From Branchiostoma floridae (taxonomy: Eukaryota; Chordata; Leptocardii; Amphioxiformes; Branchiostomatidae): a stretch of DNA of 38,896 nt. This document shows, piece after piece, positions 1-11,300 of this stretch; within the stretch, counting starts at the first letter, position 1; each line of letters begins with the position of its first letter. The stretch is taken from positions 1,496,091 through 1,534,986 of the forward strand of contig NC_049995.1 in the NCBI RefSeq assembly GCF_000003815.2. The letters run 5' to 3'. Below the pieces are notes generated by a model. It was not told where the DNA came from. It worked only from the letters and a program-made list of their open reading frames with translations, and made no database searches. A program made the translations under genes and the position numbers.

Positions 1-833
1 GGAATACCAGTGAGGAAGATGAAGCTTTCGTAGACTTGCTCTCCACATACTGAATGAGATGATGGTAAACTATATCTGCTCCTGGCACAAAATTTCAAGT
101 TAAATCATAAACCATGAATCATTGAATGACAATTAAATCACTTTCAAAAACTATTGCAATGTCTGTCTAAAAGAATGCAAACTTAATCATATAATTTGCA
201 TAATTCTGTAAATGACAAGACAGCAAAGAGTCAAGCGATGTATGTTGTGTAGGAGCCTTAACTGTACTTCAATACCTCTTTTGTAAACAGGTTATTTGTC
301 TTTCCAGACCATGACCAAGAGTTTACCAGCTTTAAACTAGGTTTTATATAATCTGAAGCAGCACCAAACAAAAAACTGGTTGGTATTGAGTGACTGTTTG
401 TATTGGGTGCTGGGGTGTAATCATGTCATGTTTTTCTGGCTGTGCTCCCAAATTAGAGTAGATCTGAGTGGACCAAATTTGTTTCTATTATCACAGCCTT
501 GTGGTACTATCTATGATATTATCTTGAAGTGCCATGGTAGGAAGCCATTACTTGTAGTAATCATTATTTAAAACTGTTGTGACTGGTAGCTGTGATTTCC
601 AGGGTTCCTTGTGGAGGTGTGAAACCTAACACCACGTCTGCTTGAAGTTTCGCCTGCTGCGTTCAGAACACCAACAGCCGCCATCTTGCTCTACTCCACA
701 TTTCTACACACAACTTTAAACTCCATATCCAATCTTTCTCACTCCCTGTGCACACTCGCAGTCAAACACACCACTAAGAAACAAGACTAAGAAGATAACT
801 GGAATTTGAGGGGGATTGTAGAGGTAGCGGAGA
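1..833. other. Smoothened intron 1 (part); no gene seen
   Basis: This AT-rich stretch lies downstream, in the minus direction, of the Smoothened exon 1 donor and is therefore intronic. No open frame here looks coding and no second Smoothened exon was found. A plus-strand GCCGCCATCTTG at 677-688 matches the YY1-type promoter motif, but one short match is weak evidence. Confidence 0.5.
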
Positions 834-928
834 TTACTTTTTGTAACACAATGTATCAAAGTTGGACGACACAGAAATGGCGAGTCGCCATGTTGGTCTA
901 CAGGAAAAAAAAGCCTGAGTTCCCGTAC

Positions 929-1205
929 CTGTCCACAGCACCAGCTTGCCGTGAGCGTCTCCTTGGTTCGTAGAGTCGTTGGCCAGAACTGTGGAGGTGA
1001 ACTGATACGTCAGTGTTGACCCAAGGCATGATGAATACTCCAGAAGTTCGCATTTGGCTCTTTTCTTGCACGGGTTTTGACTGTCCCTGTAGTTGAGGGT
1101 AGTGGCGGTGGCCCTGGTGGTATTCTGAGCCGTCACAACTGTTGCTCCCAGCAAACAAAGTAAACCAAAACCACAGATAAGAACCCTTCCAGCGCTCCTC
1201 AACAT
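929..1205 (-). CDS. smo: Smoothened, first coding exon (partial gene)
   Basis: Smoothened is the Frizzled-class seven-pass receptor that Patched represses and that passes the Hedgehog signal on. This exon encodes the N-terminus: a hydrophobic signal peptide (residues about 1-27, ending near VVTAQ), a short Asn/Thr-rich linker with an N-glycosylation sequon (NTT), then the start of the extracellular cysteine-rich domain. The key match to vertebrate Smoothened is the run C-ELL-YSSCLGS, then LANDS, then AHGKLVLW. The start at 1205 is chosen because it sits in a perfect CCACCATG context and directly precedes the signal peptide; the frame stays open upstream to 1328, so a longer form cannot be excluded. 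The exon ends at the donor ACAG|GTACGG, one base into a Gly codon after LVLWT. From memory, human SMO exon 1 ends at the same place and phase. The seven-pass region and tail lie outside the window. Confidence 0.9.
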
Positions 1206-1800
1206 GGTGGAAAGCACTCCAAAATCCAAAAGCGTGCTGCTGGCGATCAATAGTTTGAGAAAAGAATAAAAGAAACCCTGACCATCGTGGCGAGACGCCC
1301 GACTCTCAATAAAGAGGACACAACACAAACGGGGGGAACCGTTTCTGCGCGGTTAGGGTACATCTTCAACACTAAGCACCATTGCCTCGTCTGTCACATC
1401 ATCTTACATGTGTTATACATTATTCTCAAACATTTATCTGCATTCCATAAGCCATTTAAACGGAAGGCTTGTCTAACCTCGACAGAGCATATTCGATTGT
1501 TCAATGAAAGCCCCCGCGCCCATGTCCCTGCACCTAAAATGGACTGTCCCAATACCGTACCATGTCTGCAAACTGCAAATGGGCTGAATATCAGCAGCAG
1601 TTTGGTGTCAGTAATGTAACAATCCCGGGACAGTCAGGAATGGAATCTCTCTACATGTCTTCATGATGGGTCAATGGAACGTTAGGACTACCGCCAGTTG
1701 GTAACATAAGTCGATGATTAGAGTGTTGGCGTATGTTGCAGGAGTTTTTATACTATAGTATAATTTACCTCCGAGCTCCTTGATGAAGTATTGGTCTGGT
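1206..1800 (-). promoter_or_regulatory. Probable Smoothened 5' UTR and proximal promoter
   Basis: This is the sequence immediately upstream of the Smoothened start. No TATA box is evident at a suitable distance, and I cannot place the transcription start. Small GC-rich patches occur near 1330-1360 and 1508-1530. The assignment rests on position only. Confidence 0.4.
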
Positions 1801-1831
1801 TTTAGCCATACTCTTCCTGTATGGTGTCACC

Positions 1832-1860
1832 GGGGGTGGGGGTAGGGGGGTAGTAGGGGG
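1832..1860 (+). promoter_or_regulatory. G-quadruplex-forming tract
   Basis: Four runs of five or six guanines are separated by loops of 1, 2 and 5 bases (T, TA, TAGTA) on the plus strand, which meets the standard G-quadruplex pattern with room to spare. It lies about 630 bp upstream of the Smoothened start codon, on the strand opposite to that gene's coding strand. A regulatory role is inference. Confidence 0.6.
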
Positions 1861-2099
1861 TTATAGCACAAGAACCGTTAAATGGTTTGCGATGGTTTTG
1901 GTAGCTGGGTGTTTTGGTGATGATGAAGGTTGATTTGGGGCCCCGTTTGTTGAACTTGGTACTGCAGCAGCACGTTAAAGTAACGTTATATTATATCCTG
2001 TGTGGTGTTGATTTTTTGGTGTCAACTTGATGCTATAGGCCACGTCAAGTAAAATTTGTGGATGACATCCATGCACTGCAAAACTACCGAGGTAACGGG

Positions 2100-2910
2100 T
2101 AAATTTCTCATCACTCGGTTTCCAGTGATGAAGTCGCGTCGTCACTGGTTTACCAGTGGGGAATATTTATCGTCACTAGTTTTCCAGTGATGAGGAAACT
2201 TCAGCTGGTAAACCAGTGACGACAAATATTCAGTTTACTGATGAAAAAGGAATCATCGTTTCAGTTGAGGGGATTTGAAAGTTAGCACTTAAAGTTATAC
2301 TAACGTCGCCTCTGCAAGTCCCCACAATTTTTATCTTGTGTAGTTTACCACGCAATTCAGCCGTTGGCTGCAAGGTGGCAACTGTGACGTCTGACTTTTG
2401 AATAAACCATTATTATTACACTCCCGGACCAAATCTAACAGTAACACGGCTATGGCGACATGTGAATTAGGGTGTTTTGTTGCATATCGAACTCAGCACT
2501 GGAACGTTCTAGTGCTATTAAAACGTGGTCACTGGAAGCCCAGTGCCGAAATAATTTCATCACTCGGTATCCAGTGCCGAAGAGTCACCCATCACTGGAA
2601 AACCCAGTGAGGAACCGGTGACCTTGATGGTTCCGTACTCGGTGTCCAGTGACGAATGACGTTCATCACTGGGTCCCGAGTGACGAGCGGAGTTCATCAC
2701 TGGGTCCCGAGTGACAAGCAGAGTTCATCACTGGAAACCGAGTGACGAGTCAAGCTTCATCACTGGAATTCCAGTGCCGAGAGAGCTTCATCACTGGAAC
2801 AAAGCAATTCATCACTGGGAAACCAGTGATGAACTTTCTTCGTCACTGGGCATCCAGTGATGACGCCATTTTGAATGTATGTTCGTCAGAAAGCCCAGTG
2901 AGGCCCAGTG
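2100..2910. repeat. Degenerate array of ~31-bp palindromic repeats (CACTGG...CCAGTG)
   Basis: At least 15 units of the form TCATCACTGG, 3-5 variable bases, CCAGTGAYGA occur here. The most regular block (about 2655-2870) has a spacing close to 31 bp. Each unit is itself a short inverted repeat. One arm base often differs (CACTCG or CGAGTG), so many units are imperfect palindromes. The block at 2100-2235 is separated from 2490-2905 by about 250 bp with only one weak unit. Short open frames across the array are shadows of the repeat. No flanking terminal repeats or target duplications were found. Confidence 0.85.
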
Positions 2911-3444
2911 AGGAACCCGTGACCCGCGTAGCCTTGCTGCACTCATTAATAGCTCATATAACTCATTAATATGCACTCATAAAGTGAACGAATGCTGAAA
3001 CGTATATAGCCTCATACTTTTTTAAAGAAAGATCTGCAGCTCATACCTTTTTAAGAAAGGTCTTTGTGAGTTCTTTTGTCCAACTGTACTGTGCATTCAC
3101 CCATGGGTAAGTACGCTATTGGGACGTACCGGTCATCGAATTCGAAAAGTGCACCGTAGTTATTTCAGATACGGCGATCAAGAACACTTGGCTTGCAATG
3201 GTAACTGACAGCATCAAAGTTCCCTTATTGTCTAAAACGTTAGTGTAAAAATATTGAGCTTTAAAACACTGTATCGTATAAAAGCTCGATGAAAGCTTGG
3301 GGGTTGAATTTACAATTTACAGTGTGCGTGTTGTATTTGACATTAAAGACCTCGCTTCTTTGCGTGCGTGCAGTGTGCTTGCTATTTGCCATTAAACACA
3401 ACGGAAACCATTATACTTTGCATCGGGCACGTTTTGAGTCGTTA

Positions 3445-3526
3445 CTCTTCTCAGCGACCACCTGTCCAAACCGACCGATTTTTTTCAGTCCCCCGGGTGG
3501 TCGTCTTGGACAGGTTTGACTGTATA
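3445..3526. mobile_element. Pogo/Tigger-like transposon, end fragment
   Basis: Text with the 'gaccacctgtccaa ... gtcttggacaggtttgactgta' style ends at a terminal repeat (CAGGTTTGACTG followed by TA near 3523). It matches the right end of the fuller element at 21462-22315. Only the end is present here. Confidence 0.6.
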
Positions 3527-3846
3527 TGCAGGCATGGACCAATAAAAATGAGCATTGTAAACATATGCCAGAGCAAAGGGAATAAGTACAGACTGCAAGG
3601 GGGAATGGCTCCTTCTAACATTGATAATGAGTTTTGTTGTTCTAAAAAGCCTGCAATGTTTCGAATATTTTCTGTGGAAATTTTGGTTTCAAAATGCAAT
3701 GTGTAATCTCCTTACATATGCATGTACCAAAGAACAAATGTGAATTTTCAGAAATTTGACAAAGGAATTCACACGTATAGTACCAAGAGATCTATGCGTC
3801 ATACAGGAGTTTGCAAGTTTGGGTAGGCTATATGATAATAACGTTA

Positions 3847-4013
3847 ATGACCCGCCTGTTCCTCGGTGTACATGGTGTCATAACGCCTGGTCCTTTGCTA
3901 TAACCACCTCATAAATCCACCTCGTTCGCTTCGCTCACATCGGTGGTTTTATTCGGTGGTTATAGCAAAGGACCAGGCGTTATGACACCATATACACCTC
4001 GGGGCGGGTCATT
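3847..4013. mobile_element. ~167-bp near-perfect hairpin (foldback MITE-like)
   Basis: The arm at 3847-3908 (AATGACCCGCC through CTATAACCACC) is repeated inverted at about 3953-4013 with only a few mismatches. A second inner stem pairs 'aatccacc' with 'ggtggttt' around a short CGTTCGCTTCGCTC loop. Nearly the whole segment folds as one hairpin. No open frame is credible here. Confidence 0.8.
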
Positions 4014-4250
4014 ATCCCTTAATTATTCTCCTTGGAAGATTTTGACTAAAATGCCTCTACAGTTCCAGAGCAAGCTGCTAGAGGCCCAAACATACACCAC
4101 TTCTTTCTTACATCACAAGCTATCTACGCCAAAAATTATGACCATAGCGTGTCAAAAGATACAAAAAAGTTTTGCTGCAGTACCAAGGTCACATACCAGG
4201 AGGCCCAACATCGGCCAACCTTTGTCGTCCCACCACTTACCCACATACCA
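4014..4250 (+). repeat. Dispersed repeat family A copy
   Basis: This diverged copy carries the signature 'aagattttgacnaaaatgcc', then 'agctgctagaggcccaaac', then 'accatag'. The family recurs at about 14870-15240, 17040-17330, 22320-22620 and, inverted, at about 13450-13700 and 29185-29700. The better preserved copy at 14858-16580 has ATTACCTCC inverted ends, so this is probably a non-autonomous DNA transposon. Confidence 0.6.
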
Positions 4251-4286
4251 TTATATCATTGTAATCCAACTAGAGGTTCTTCATTA

Positions 4287-5804
4287 CGAGGGTGGTTCAA
4301 AAAGTAATGTCACTAGTTTTATAACAGGCTCATTTTTTCATCGAAAGAGTTGAAATTTGGCACAAAGATTAGAATATCTAGATTTCAAGTAGAAGTTTGT
4401 CAGAAGATCAGTTCCTCTAGATCTGACCTTCATATTACAGGTCTGCCTAAACACCACAAACGACTAATAAGCAGTGAATATGGGGCAACCGCCTTGTGTG
4501 ACGCACTGGAGACAATGTTTATACATTTATGAATTTAAAAAACGCAACAACTCCTACGTATTCACAATCTATTTTGAGTTAGTCCGCTGGTTTCAAGATC
4601 GAAGCAATTCTTGACCGCCATGTTGGATCACCTGTTATAGGAGTCTGCATGGGGAAGTTCTTGATACCTTCCTCGGCTCCATAAACGACAGGGCCGATAA
4701 TACTATGGAAGCCCTTGGTTCGTAGATTATAGAACACCATAATTCTATCATTGTCAACTTATAAAACTTGTATACAAAGTGTTTTACAGCCTCAAATGCA
4801 AGCAGGCACGATCCAACATGGTGGCTATAATCTTGAAACCGGACAAACTCTAAATAACTGGTGAATACGTAGAACTTTTTGCGTTTTTTTTTTTAAATTC
4901 ATAAATGTATAAACAATGTGTCCAGAGCGTACACAACGTCATTGCCCCATATACACTTGCATATTAGAGTCGTTTGTGGTGTTTAGGCATACCCTCTTAT
5001 AACTACTGTAGGAAGCCAAAATTTCACCAGTATAATAACAAATGTCTCTTGTCAATTTTCATTTCTGAACTCCAAATGGTTCATCTTTTTACAGCTGCTA
5101 GAAAGGAGCGAGTTACTATAGTACAAGCTGTTTGATTAATAGCCAAATACATGATTGATTTATTAAAGGTTTTTAGACTGCTTTTCCATTAACCAAAAGA
5201 TACGAAACTTGGCACAGTTATTAGCTGTTTCAAAACCAAGAAGTGTGCAAAGTTTGATTTCTTTCAGTTTATTGAAAAGTCCTCTTCGGTAAAGAAAATT
5301 CAAGGAAAGTAAGAAACCCTCTGCAAAATCTCTGTATGTTAGTTCTTGGAGAAAGAGTTTTTCACGAAAAAAGAAAACATGATTGGATTTCAAAGGTGAC
5401 GATTGGCATGTTCCTTTAATGGAGAAATGTAACTCGATACATGTGTAGTTTCAATTTCATACAATAGCTACAAGTGAGTCAGGTACATTATCAATTGCAC
5501 GTTAATTACCAGCATGTATGCAGTATGATTTTCACGGGNNNNNNNNNNNNNNNNNNNNNNNNNNNNNNNNNNNNNNNNNNNNNNNNNNNNNNNNNNNNNN
5601 NNNNNNNNNNNNNNNNNNNNNNNNNNNNNNNNNNNNNNGGAATCTTGAATTCAACTCAGTCACTTATAAAAACGTGAACAACAGAGTGAGATATTTCAAT
5701 CTCAAGAGGATATATGCCTTTACCTTTGTGCCAAATGTCAACACATTTGATGAAATAATGAGCCTGTAATAAAAGGACTAACATTACTTTTTGAACCGGC
5801 CTCG
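4287..5804. mobile_element. Mariner-type foldback element with TA target site
   Basis: The ends are inverted repeats of about 100 bp: the left starts CGAGGGTGGTTCAAAAAGTA at 4287, and the right ends with the complement at 5804. TA lies on both sides (4285-4286 and 5805-5806), as expected for Tc1/mariner insertion. The GTTCAAAAAGT core resembles mariner terminal repeats. Inside, a second inverted repeat pairs about 4437-4660 with 4795-5005. A 100-base assembly gap lies at 5539-5638. No transposase frame is present, so it is non-autonomous. A single-arm relative lies at about 24190-24345. Confidence 0.75.
5539..5638. other. Assembly gap (100 N)
   Basis: A run of exactly 100 N inside the mariner-type element, probably a placeholder of unknown true size. 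Confidence 0.95.
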
Positions 5805-5943
5805 TAAACTATGCTGACTCCAAAAATCCAGAAACACTGACAGACACACACACCTAAGACTACATGTTATTGTATATCTACATTTTCATGGAGATAAAAT
5901 GAATACTGAAGTTTGAGGTTATACCACAAAATGCTGTAAGTTA

Positions 5944-7283
5944 CAAGGTTCGTTCAAAAAGTAATGTCGTTGGCTTTACAACAACATCATTTTTCATCAA
6001 ATTAGATGAAATTTGGCACAAAGGTAAAGGGATATACATGTATCTTCTTGAGACTGCAATATCTCAATTTGTTGTCCAGATTGTCCAGTACCCTACCCTA
6101 AATGTGCAATTAAAAAATGTCCTGATCAACTTTTGGCTATTGTCTGAGACTGAAACTGCACATATATGAAAATGCCAGCTATCTTAGTCTATAGGCCACA
6201 TGCTTATTTTCACTTTGGAAATCCAACCAGATGTGGGAACGGGTTTTCTGTGCGTTAAAAATTTGCGCGCGCGTTAAAAATCTGCGCGTTAAAAAATTAA
6301 GTTGTGCATTGAGAAATTCTTAGGCAGAAAAATGTGACCCCATTATATGATTTTACATCTGTTACCTGAATTTTTGGTTTGAAAAGCCACTAATTTTTAG
6401 GTCCCTTGGGAATAGGCTAATTTGCATATCCAGAAGATTTCAAAATCACTTGAATTAGACACAAATACATGGAAGACTTAGTAGTGTGAGGCTTTATATC
6501 ATAAGATATAACTGCTTCAGGCTTTTGTCCATTCTACAAGCTTCATTTCATCTTTTCTCAAGCAGATTGTTTCACATGCAAATATCAACCTTTGTTGCGC
6601 GTTATAACTTAATGTTTAAAAATCACTTTAAGACTCCTGGAAAAGGATATATATATATTTGTACTCTAGAATGCAACAATATGATACTTAATTTCATTTT
6701 GTGTTATCTTCTTCAAGCTTTTAAGTTTAAAACTGCAAAAGAGTTTTCAAATCCCCAGGGAATCAGCTAATTTGCATATTCTGACGCACAGGTTTTTAAC
6801 GCGCAAATTTTAACGCGCACAAAACCCCTACCCCCAGGTGTTCTTCATACATAATGCTGTGGTGGAGTAAGATATGTCACATACTTGGCTTTGAGTCCTA
6901 ATCCCTATCAAAATTATACATGTACCTCACCTCATTTCATCTTAACAGCTGTAAAAGAGGAACTGAGACTGAGAGATCAAAACTGGCATTCAACCTATGG
7001 GCACATTTATCATTAAACATGACATGTGATTTCAGCTTCCTACAGTAAATGTAAGTTGGTCAGATCTAGATGTTAACTTCTCACAGACTTCTAGGGGTGT
7101 GGTCATTTTGAAATCAGTCAGTCCCTTATACAAAGCTGAAAAACCGACATTTTTGAATCCCCCCCCCCCCCCCCCCAAAAAATAGATGCCTTTATGGTTT
7201 ACCTTTGAGCCAAAATTTCATCTCCTTTGATGAAAAAATGAGCCTGTTATACAAATAATGACATCATTTTTTTAAGAACCCCT
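5944..7283. mobile_element. Second mariner-type element, interrupted
   Basis: The left end (CAAGGTTCGTTCAAAAAGTA at 5944, preceded by TA) and the right end (complement at about 7190-7283, followed by TA) belong to the same family as 4287-5804. It includes the shared subterminal 'gaaatttggcacaaagg' text. It is split by the GC-poor element at about 6238-6838 and contains an 18-base C run at 7159-7176. No transposase is visible. Confidence 0.65.
6238..6838. mobile_element. Nested MITE with GCGCGTTAAAA inverted ends
   Basis: The left end (GGGTTTTCTGTGCGTTAAAA with more TTTGCGCG and GCGTTAAAA units) is inverted at the right end (about 6783-6830, TTTTAACGCGCA repeated, then AAAACCCC). Two internal direct repeats contain 'gggaatnagctaatttgcatat' (about 6408-6432 and 6757-6780). 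A weak open frame at 6486-6770 has no recognisable domain. The insertion lies inside the mariner-type element. Exact ends are uncertain. Confidence 0.65.
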
Positions 7284-7299
7284 TATATTGTGTTATTAA

Positions 7300-8092
7300 T
7301 GTTATTATTACTTTTAAAAAAGAGACCTCTCCAAGGAACATACTTATTTGGCTGTTTTCTGTTAGTGAAATCCATACACAGGGACTCGAGTACACCATAC
7401 GTAAACCCTTTGAAATCTGGAATGTTAAAATGACAGTGCTGTTCTTTGATCAATGAAGTATCCTTTTGATTGGACTGTTTAGCATCAGCAAACTGTACAC
7501 ATGAACTATGTTTGTACTCATGGTCAATACTCATCAATGGTGAAAACATACAAATGTATGTTAGTGGTCAATAAATGTGGCCAGACTTTTATGTTTTCTC
7601 AGCAGACTGTCACCTACTGACTCTGTGTGCTCTCTTTATATAAAACAAGGGAGGTATCCACACTTCAATAGAAACCATCATTCCGCATCACACTCCACTT
7701 AAATTGATACACTTGTCATCGGTATATCAGGACATTTTGTATTTTGATTTTGTATCTGCTGTTGCTATCTACATGTACATTTTGTATATCCACATTACCG
7801 TAGAAAATTTCTTGTGCCTTCCTTTAAGTTTAAAAATAAATTTGATTAAAGAAGATACAAGAATAGTCTATTATCACATTGTCAAAAGTCACGAAATAAA
7901 TCTGTAATGGAACAGCTTATTCTGTGCCAAATTGCTGGCATTTTTCTATGGAAAAAAATAAATATCATTTGACTATTCCTTATATGTACAGTGTGTCTTG
8001 TCTTGTGTCAGTATATGTAGATCAACAAATCATTTGTTGCACCTATTCTGACTACTATAATAACTTGACTCCAATCAGAGGCAGGTTTATGG
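7300..8092. other. 3' flank of the six-exon gene; no other gene seen
   Basis: This contains the probable 3' UTR, in the minus direction, of the gene ending at 8093. I did not find a clear AATAAA on the minus strand close to the stop, so the cleavage site is unknown. Short frames on either strand are AT-rich and without domain signatures. Confidence 0.4.
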
Positions 8093-8315
8093 TCAGTACT
8101 GTCCAGAAGAGTTGTCCTGACAGGTAGCTACAGGCAGAGTTGGGTCCATGCCATTTATTGTCCTGATCTTGTTGTGTTCAAATCTTCTCAACAGTTCATT
8201 CCTTTGCCTGGCAAGACGTCGCCGTTTCCTATCCTTTTCACGTTCCACTGCACGGAAATTTGGATCAGCTCGCTTCAGCCTCATTCTTTCCCTGGCTCTT
8301 TCCTTCTCCTTCTCC
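8093..8315 (-). CDS. Six-exon gene, exon 6 (last): basic repeat region and stop
   Basis: The acceptor is TTTGATGCAG| and the first base (G) completes an Arg codon begun in exon 5. The exon encodes EKEKERARERMRLKR, then DPNFR, EREKDRKRRRLARQRNELLR and a less charged tail ending SSGQY and a stop. This is the most family-like part of the protein and is very probably helical and nucleic-acid binding or a nuclear localisation signal. Confidence 0.8.
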
Positions 8316-11300
8316 CTGCATCAAAGTAGAGACAAGAAAGTTGTCAATAGAAATTGACATGCTGTGCGAGCATCTATCTATAATGAGGTCTGCAGTCGGA
8401 GACCAATTTACATCCTTTTAACTGTTCTAGGTTCAAGAAATAATAATATTTCAAAGAAAATAAGATAGTGCTATGTTTTGCTTTGTTTTTAGTATGAACC
8501 AACAAAACTTTAACTTAACTAATGGTACATATGTCCCAAGCCATAACTCAATACAGAAATAAACAGTGAAATATTGAAACAAGTCTAAATCATTCTTGAA
8601 ATACAGTGTAGTTGAACTGTAATTTCCAACACAAAACTTGGACTCACCCAAATTTTTGACTGCACAGCACCAGTCAAGTAATTAACAATCCACTGCTGTC
8701 ATGACATCACGTTATGCAGATAGAACACGTGACTCAGTTAGCAGTGGATTATAGGTTGCAGGAAGTTTGGTTGAGTCCAATTTTGTGTTGCAAATTACAG
8801 TTCAACTATTTCAAGAATGACTTCTACCAACACAGATGAACTTTCGAGTTAAGTTTAAATCATAATATACAGAAAGTGCCCCATTTGCCTGTGTTTCTCT
8901 ATATTTCCCCTTCTTGTTGCAATCAAATACTCTACTACTTGAAAGAAATGGATGCACTTAATAAAGAACATGGAACTTAAGTGTCCAGACTGTCTTTTGT
9001 AGCTGAACATCTTAGCTAACAAAATTATGAGATTGCCAATAACAGGAGCCCCCGATTTCAGTTTCCAAAAATTACATCGAAGAAGTTAAGGTTTAGATGT
9101 TGTCCTGATTTTTTCATGAAACCAAAATTTAACATCATCCCAGAAACAAATCAACTGAGGGCAGTCCCAGGGGACATGACATCATGTTCTTCCTCTGTAT
9201 GACAGAATGAGCACAAAGGACTGTTTACAAGTTCCCATATGTGTAAAAGCTTATTAGTGGGCAAGAATTTATGAAGAAGTCTATTATGTCTATTATGACT
9301 TGTCACTGGATCTATAGTATTAACATGTCCACATTACTTGAACATAAAGACAACTTACTTCACTTAGTCTATAACCCTTCTCATTCAGGAATGCTTGTTA
9401 GACACACTGACCTGTAAATTGGGTTGGCCCTCAGCTCTCGTTTCTTTAGTTTGTCCCTTTCCCTTTTGGTGAGTGAACCAGCAGGTTTAACAACCACAAT
9501 GTCATCATCATCGTCATCTTCAGCACCCATGGGGTCCGAGGAATGTGGCACTGCAATGTACAGCTGGTGCAACATGCTGGCTGGAGACAGCACCCTGGAA
9601 ATAAGGACATGTACACTATCGTAAAATAACCTTCTTTGTGTACAGGGCTCGAAATTCCTTTCTGGGAATAGGTGCATTGGTGCACCCAGCCTAGAAAATT
9701 GGGTGCACCAAAATGTTTTTGGGTGCACTACATAGAATAAAGTAGAATTATATTATATCAGAATAACCTAATTGCAAACCTACTAACTAAGTCATTTGAT
9801 CGGCGATCTTCAGAAATCGGAAGTACTATGACAGTCATTTTATTATCTTTCTAACACATAGATGTCAAGAATATGGTGTTTACTTAGTATACTGACATCT
9901 TAACATACATAAGCCTGCAGGTATGCAGAAAAAAGTATTTCGAGCCCTGATTATCAAATGGAGAGCTCTTTAATATTTCACTCGAAAAGATTAAAACCAT
10001 TTGGCAAAGGTATTTTTGAAGTGTTCAAGCCAGGGCTGAGTGACATCTACTGTCCATGCTATTAGATACAAGTCAAGAATGGATGGCAAATCAGCACCAT
10101 GTTGTACTAAACCTTTCAACCTACCAAACACCAACATTATCATGTTCCAAAACATTGGTACTATGTACCATCCTGGTCAGTTCAGCAAAAGTAGTTGATG
10201 GAAGTATTGAAACAGACAGCCTAATCTAACCAGGATATTTCTACAAATCGGATTAAAACATTCATAAGATACTAGGGCCTATGGACCATCCCTCAACAGA
10301 GACGGGGGCCGATATTGACAGCCAGGCACCTTTAACCCATTGCTGACATTACATTCCCGCTCAGGTTGAGTGAAATGTAGGCTTTGGGTAAGTACCAAAG
10401 GACTAAGTCAAAAGCTTGTTGGGGAGCACTTTTCTTTGTGTACAGACATAGTGTGTAAATTTCTTACAATGAATGTTAATTACTGTCACAGACAAACTTT
10501 CATACATATTCACAAGATACCTTCAGTCAGCTCACATGTTACATTTGTCATATTATTATGTAGACTAGAGATGGGTACTGGTACGGTGTTCTGGTACAAA
10601 ATTGTTTTTGTTATTGTACCGGTCCGGAAAAACCGGACCTGAAAAAAATCGGTAGACCGGATGTTGTCCCTATTTGAAAATGAACAAATTACATGATCAG
10701 GAATTCAAATATTTATGGTCGAAGAAAATAACAAGTGCAAAGCAGAGTAGAGTCTATAGTCATTTCTACAAAGTTTTGCAGTCAATCATACAGAGGCAGT
10801 TAGTCTTGCAAGATTTTAGAATGCTAGTGGGAGTCAAATACTCCACAAAACATTCCTTTTTGTAGCAAAACGGACAATATTGTTTTTAGTATCGTCCATT
10901 CATATGGTTTCACATACTGACTCAGGTCCAGGTTCAGGACCGGACCTGAATTTTCTGTACCGGTACCCATCCCTAATGTAGACTGATTTACAGTTTTACA
11001 TTATGTATTTCCCAATGACATACTGTGTTTCCACTGCAGCCCAGTGCAGGCCTTGTTGTCTGTTCTCTGTCCCAGGGTGCAGGCCTTGTTGTCTGTTCTC
11101 TGTCCCAGGGTGATGCTGTGGCTGATATTTGACCTGTGAGTTCTGCTGTTTCCTCCTGTGGTTGTTGTGATGTTTGGAGTTGTTGGAATCTGGCATCTGT
11201 TCTGATAAAGCTTGGACTTCTACAATGGCACTAGTCGTCACAACTGTGTCAAACAAGGCAACAGGTGGCATCAACAACATTGAAATACACATGCTCCAGA

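Noticed and set aside
834-1328. Longer Smoothened reading frame starting at 1328 and running past 929
   Set aside because: The perfect CCACCATG at 1205 precedes a clean signal peptide, and below 929 the frame passes a good donor and loses all Smoothened similarity.
2100-2910. CRISPR array
   Set aside because: The repeats are diverged, spacers are short and not of uniform length, the repeat itself is palindromic at each unit, and the genome is eukaryotic with no cas genes.
8148-8357. Plus-strand frame over 8148-8357
   Set aside because: It is the antisense shadow of exon 6; the minus strand has a proper acceptor, in-phase joining and the charged repeats.
11134-11243. Shorter version of exon 4 ending at the CACAG|GTCAAA donor
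   Set aside because: It would leave phase 0 while exon 5 needs two bases, breaking the frame; the donor at 11024 fits.
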